Below, one piece after another: positions 12,347-15,737 of a DNA stretch of 15,737 nt. A model generated the notes under the pieces. That model was not told the origin of the DNA. It saw only the letters and a list, made by a program, of their open reading frames with translations, and did no database searches. Both the position numbers and the translations under genes were made by a program. How positions within the stretch are numbered: the first letter of the stretch is position 1; every line of letters starts with the position of its first letter. This stretch comes from Oscillospiraceae bacterium (lineage in GTDB: Bacteria; Bacillota_A; Clostridia; Oscillospirales; CAG-272). Location of the stretch: positions 1-15,737 of the forward strand of contig SVSF01000036.1 of NCBI GenBank assembly GCA_015064425.1. Reading direction: 5' to 3'.

Positions 12347-14329
12347 TTATTTAGGCCCCTGGCTCATAACTATATCTATTAAGAACTTTGTATCCTCTCT
12401 TACAAGAGAGTTGGGTACAATGCTCTGTTCCATTACGGTACCTGAACTGTACTCATCGGAGTTACCGTACGAGAGCCCTCCGACGCTGAGGTTATCATAA
12501 TCGGAAAGCAGATCTATAGTCTGGAAGAAGCTCAATCCCCTGAGATCAGGAACTCTCATATATCCTTCGGGGATAACGTCACTCGTGTCGCTTTCTCCTT
12601 CTTCCGTTTCTTTTTCATCGTCCGGAGGAGGTATTATATCCGGAGGAGGCTCTAACCCTTCCTGTTCCCCGCAGCTGACAACAAAGCTTATTTTAGTATA
12701 TTTTCCAGGTACTTCCGTACCCTCATCGATACTTTGAGATATGATCTCACCCTTTGGTATTATCCATGAATACTCGTACTTTATATCGCCCAATGCAAGA
12801 TCGTATGCGACTAATCTTCTCATTGCATCAGATGCTTTAAGACCTATAAAGTTCGGTACAGTCGTTGTAACGATATTTTGCCCACTGCTAACATAAAACG
12901 TAATAGTCTGACCGTCACGAAGCACTGTACCGGCCTCAGGGTCTGTTTTAATAACGTATCCTGACATTATTATATCGTTGTTTTCGTATATTATCTCAAC
13001 GTTGTATCCCTTTGCCACAAGGTCCTGTCTCTCTGTTCTGTATTCCTTAACTGATATGTCAGGAAGAGTAAACACCTGTTCACCTTGGCTTATGGCAAAT
13101 TCTATCTCACAGTACTGAACGTTGTTCTTGACCTTTCTCTGTTCTCCCGATTTAGGATCTTGAGATATTATTGTACCCGGTTCATGATCCGCACTGTATA
13201 CAAGCTCATATTTTACCTTATATACGGAACGGTCTATATCTTCCATTACAGCGTCGTATTGTTTTCCGACAAAGTTTTCCACAACTATGGTATAAGGATC
13301 GTTACCGGACATCTCACTCAGCTGAGAGAGCAGAACTACTCCACATGCGATAAGAATAGTAAGAAAAGCCGCAAACACTCCTGCAATTATGGGAAAAATA
13401 GAATTTCCAGTCGACTCATCGGAATCATATTTTTCCTCATCTTTTTCTTCCTTGGTCTCGGTCTTCACCTCTGCCATCTTGAACACGAACGAGGGGTTTG
13501 ATCTGATCTGAAGAATGTGTCTGAGCATAGTTCCCGCACTCTGAAAACGAGCTGACGGATCCTTTGCCATTGCATTCAAAATTATCTGCTCAAGGCCAAT
13601 CGGTATTTTCGGATTGTGTTGCCTCGGTCTTACCGGCGCTTTGTTGACCTGCATAAGTGCTACCGAAACAGGGCTGTCAGCCGTAAACGGAAGCTTTCCT
13701 GTAGCCATCTCATATATCATTACACCCAGAGAATAGAGATCGCTTCTTGCATCTATCTGCTTTCCGCTGGCCTGCTCGGGGCTTATATAATATACCGTAC
13801 CGATAGCCTTGTCCGTCATGGTTACGGTCTCTGCGTTCGGAAGCTTCGCTATACCGAAATCGGTTACCTTTATTCTTCCGTTTTTCAGGAGCATAATATT
13901 CTGAGGCTTTATATCTCTGTGAACGACACCCTTGGAGTGGGCGTGTTCAAGAGCTCTCAATATCTGCTCACTGAAACTCAAGGTCTCCTCAAGGCTTAAT
14001 ATTCCTTTTTTCTGCATATAGCTTTTAAGCGTTATTCCCTCAACGCGTTCCATTACTATATACTTCAAATTTTCTTTGACAGATACGTCATATATACTTA
14101 CTATATTGGGGTGTGAGAGCATCGATACGGCTCTCGATTCGTTAACAAATCTCTTTACGGAAGCTGCGTCGTGAGTTATCTCATCTTTAAGCATCTTGAT
14201 GGCAACAGGACGCTTCATAGCCATATCAAAAGCTTCAAAGACTACCGCCATACCTCCTATGCCTATTACCTTAACGATCTTATATCTGTTATCGAATATC
14301 TGCCCTATATATTTTTCAAAAGCATCCAT
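12347..14329 (-). CDS. prkC: PASTA-domain Ser/Thr protein kinase, PrkC/PknB type
   Basis: A membrane kinase of 660 residues that reads cell-wall fragments outside and phosphorylates proteins inside. The kinase domain (about 15-275) is complete: glycine loop GIGGMAVV (23-30), Lys45, Glu64, HRD (137-139), Asn144, DFG (157-159) and SPE (183-185). An acidic juxtamembrane stretch is followed by one membrane segment (about 311-335). Outside come three adjacent PASTA domains (about 347-416, 419-485, 488-554), an acidic Pro-rich linker (555-588), then a fourth PASTA domain (590-659). GGGAG lies six bases before the ATG at 14329. It stands 21 bases after the phosphatase gene. Members bind muropeptides and control growth, division and spore germination. 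The usual downstream rsgA is missing; a terminator follows. Sure call. Confidence 0.96.
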   Translation of the reverse strand: MDAFEKYIGQIFDNRYKIVKVIGIGGMAVVFEAFDMAMKRPVAIKMLKDEITHDAASVKRFVNESRAVSMLSHPNIVSIYDVSVKENLKYIVMERVEGITLKSYMQKKGILSLEETLSFSEQILRALEHAHSKGVVHRDIKPQNIMLLKNGRIKVTDFGIAKLPNAETVTMTDKAIGTVYYISPEQASGKQIDARSDLYSLGVMIYEMATGKLPFTADSPVSVALMQVNKAPVRPRQHNPKIPIGLEQIILNAMAKDPSARFQSAGTMLRHILQIRSNPSFVFKMAEVKTETKEEKDEEKYDSDESTGNSIFPIIAGVFAAFLTILIACGVVLLSQLSEMSGNDPYTIVVENFVGKQYDAVMEDIDRSVYKVKYELVYSADHEPGTIISQDPKSGEQRKVKNNVQYCEIEFAISQGEQVFTLPDISVKEYRTERQDLVAKGYNVEIIYENNDIIMSGYVIKTDPEAGTVLRDGQTITFYVSSGQNIVTTTVPNFIGLKASDAMRRLVAYDLALGDIKYEYSWIIPKGEIISQSIDEGTEVPGKYTKISFVVSCGEQEGLEPPPDIIPPPDDEKETEEGESDTSDVIPEGYMRVPDLRGLSFFQTIDLLSDYDNLSVGGLSYGNSDEYSSGTVMEQSIVPNSLVREDTKFLIDIVMSQGPK

Positions 14330-14350
14330 TTTTTTCTCCCTATTGAGGGA

Positions 14351-15112
14351 TCATATCTCCGCAATAACCGCAGTTATGTTATCGGAGCCTCCCCTTTCGT
14401 TTGCAAGAGCTATCAAACTATCAAGTTTAGTGTTTACATCCGTATTCTTATCGTTAACTATGCCACAAAGCTCATCCTTACCGAGATGATTACTGAGTCC
14501 ATCCGAGCAAAGAAGCAGGAAACTTCCCTTTTCTACAGACATCTCGTATACGTCTACGTTTATTTTTGTATCCGTACCGATCGCTCTTGTTATTATGTTT
14601 TTTTGCGGACTTTTTTCTGCCTCCTCAGGGCTTATTTCCCCCATATCAAGGAGATACTGAACGTAAGAATGGTCCTTCGTTATCTGTTCTATTCCACTGT
14701 CGTTTACAAGATAAAGCCTACTGTCTCCAACGTTTGCTGCGCAAAGTTTTTCGCCTGAAACGATTGCCGCTACCGCCGTTGTACCCATTCCACTCAACAC
14801 AGGAGTGGTCTTTGATATATTGTACACAGCGTTATTTGCTGTAGAAAACGCGGAATTAAAAAGGAATGAGCACGCCTTATCCTCTACCGAGAATTCACCC
14901 GTCTCCGGATCTGTATTCTTTTCAGCAAATTCATGTACACAGTCGGAGAGCACCTCAACAGCTATACCGGATGCAATATTTCCTCCATTAGCTCCGCCCA
15001 TTCCGTCGCATACCGCAAGAAACACGGCATTTCTGCAAATAGGCTTTACTATAAAATTATCCTGGTTTGAATCTCTTTTTCGACCAACGTCGCTTTTACC
15101 GGCAAAAACCAT
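14351..15112 (-). CDS. prpC: PP2C-family Ser/Thr phosphatase, PrpC/Stp type
   Basis: A cytoplasmic metal-dependent phosphatase of 253 residues that reverses phosphorylation by the kinase encoded next. The PP2C motifs are all present in order: NQD (16-18), CDGMGG (35-40), SGMGTT (107-112), VGDSR (128-132), DHS (147-149), SDGLS (203-207) and GGSDNIT (241-247). The aspartates D18, D36, D204 and D244 would hold the two manganese ions. The length is normal for bacterial single-domain PP2C. GGAGGGAG lies just before the ATG at 15112. It is 16 bases downstream of rlmN and 21 upstream of the kinase gene, the usual Bacillota order. Sure call. Confidence 0.96.
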   Translation of the reverse strand: MVFAGKSDVGRKRDSNQDNFIVKPICRNAVFLAVCDGMGGANGGNIASGIAVEVLSDCVHEFAEKNTDPETGEFSVEDKACSFLFNSAFSTANNAVYNISKTTPVLSGMGTTAVAAIVSGEKLCAANVGDSRLYLVNDSGIEQITKDHSYVQYLLDMGEISPEEAEKSPQKNIITRAIGTDTKINVDVYEMSVEKGSFLLLCSDGLSNHLGKDELCGIVNDKNTDVNTKLDSLIALANERGGSDNITAVIAEI

Positions 15113-15128
15113 TTTCTCCCTCCGAAAC

Positions 15129-15737
15129 TTATTTTTCCGCTTCGCCCTTCGATCGTCTTAACTGACCGCACGAGGCATTGATATCGGAGCCGAGCCTGCG
15201 TCTTACCGTGGCGTTCACTCCGTTTAGACCGAGCACCCTTGCAAATTGTTCCACGTTTTTCATGCTGCTTCTGATATATCCGCTTTCCTTTACCTCGTTT
15301 ACCGGTATAAGATTTACGTGAATAGGTGTCGTTCTGTCAAAATATTTATGTAAAAGTCCAGCAAGACATTCCGCTTGCTCTCTTGTATCGTTCTTATTGG
15401 CGATCAGCGTATATTCAAAAGATATGCGCCTTCCCGTTCTGTCAAAATAGCTGCGGCAAGCTGTTAAAAGCTCATCCACACACCATTTCCTGTTTATAGG
15501 CATTATCTGCGATCTTGTTTCATCGTCCGAAGCGTGAAGAGATATTGAAAGAGTAATAGGCATATCCTCTTCGGAAAGCTTATATATCTTATCCACGATC
15601 CCGCAGGTGGAAACAGAAATATGTCTGTATCCTATATTGAGTCCGCCCTCTGCATTTACCAATTTCAAAAACTTTATGATATTATTATAGTTATCAAGCG
15701 GCTCCCCTATACCCATCATAACTACGTTGGATATACG
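15129..15737 (-). CDS. rlmN: 23S rRNA / tRNA adenine-C2 methyltransferase RlmN, C-terminal part (5' end outside window)
   Basis: A radical SAM enzyme that methylates C2 of A2503 in 23S rRNA and A37 of some tRNAs. The visible 202 residues are its C-terminal half; the frame is open at the right edge (RISNVV precedes the first ATG in the window). MMGIGEPLDNY is the family's MGxGEPLxNY SAM-binding motif. ISVSTCGIVDKI, LSISLHASDDETRSQIMPINRKW and EYTLIANKNDTREQAECLAGLL are typical of RlmN. The ending GSDINASCGQLR includes the C-terminal Cys (codon 15168-15170) that forms the covalent RNA intermediate. The 4Fe-4S cluster motif lies outside the window. It is the first visible gene of the rlmN-prpC-prkC operon. 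Sure call. Confidence 0.97.
   Translation of the reverse strand, partial: RISNVVMMGIGEPLDNYNNIIKFLKLVNAEGGLNIGYRHISVSTCGIVDKIYKLSEEDMPITLSISLHASDDETRSQIMPINRKWCVDELLTACRSYFDRTGRRISFEYTLIANKNDTREQAECLAGLLHKYFDRTTPIHVNLIPVNEVKESGYIRSSMKNVEQFARVLGLNGVNATVRRRLGSDINASCGQLRRSKGEAEK

Noticed and set aside
14171..14758. 195-codon plus-strand frame opposite the kinase/phosphatase junction
   Set aside because: Antisense to two genes with complete catalytic motifs; no start signal and no recognisable domain.

Overview
The window looks like chromosomal DNA of a Gram-positive, low-GC Clostridia-type bacterium, plausibly of the Oscillospirales or a neighbouring order; this is inference from gene content. 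The signs are near-consensus sigma-A promoters with 17-base spacers, strong GGAGG-type ribosome binding sites, SLH-anchored surface enzymes, a lone secG, a PASTA kinase/PP2C phosphatase pair behind rlmN, and large sugar-type solute-binding proteins. I see no insertion sequence, phage gene, CRISPR array or sign of recent transfer.

Layout. (1) 1-1592, minus strand: the first 448 codons of a large secreted solute-binding protein that runs off the left edge. Its strong promoter is followed by a leader of about 210 nt that folds into an elaborate structure with a cobalamin-riboswitch-like core but no visible B12 box. (2) 1593-2026: T-rich DNA with no credible gene. (3) 2027-3442: a YfbR-type 5'-deoxynucleotidase (plus) converging on an Asp/Glu-racemase-family protein (minus). 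(4) 3445-3998: secG (minus) with its own promoter and terminator. (5) 4050-4241: tRNA-Ser(UGA) with promoter and terminator; the terminator also closes the opposing operon. (6) 4239-6904: a minus-strand operon of an MmcQ/YjbR protein and two tandem WYL-domain regulators. (7) 7016-9863: divergently, an SLH-anchored GH36-type alpha-galactosidase. (8) 9897-12309: a three-gene operon of a DUF1538 two-repeat membrane protein and two different PII-like proteins, ending in a strong bidirectional terminator. (9) 12347-15737: rlmN (partial), a PP2C phosphatase and a PASTA Ser/Thr kinase on the minus strand.

How the genes may work together. The last operon is the standard Bacillota rlmN-prpC-prkC arrangement for reversible phosphorylation tied to the cell wall. 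The DUF1538-PII-PII operon looks like a transporter with its own small-molecule-sensing regulators, analogous to AmtB-GlnK but with a different permease and two PII proteins; its substrate is unknown, and it is the best candidate here for a little-described system. The WYL pair could regulate itself and perhaps the divergent galactosidase, but no direct evidence links them. The structured leader of the solute-binding gene is the other item most worth pursuing.

Limits: all family calls come from reading motifs and recalled family features, without database searches. RNA folds were paired by eye.
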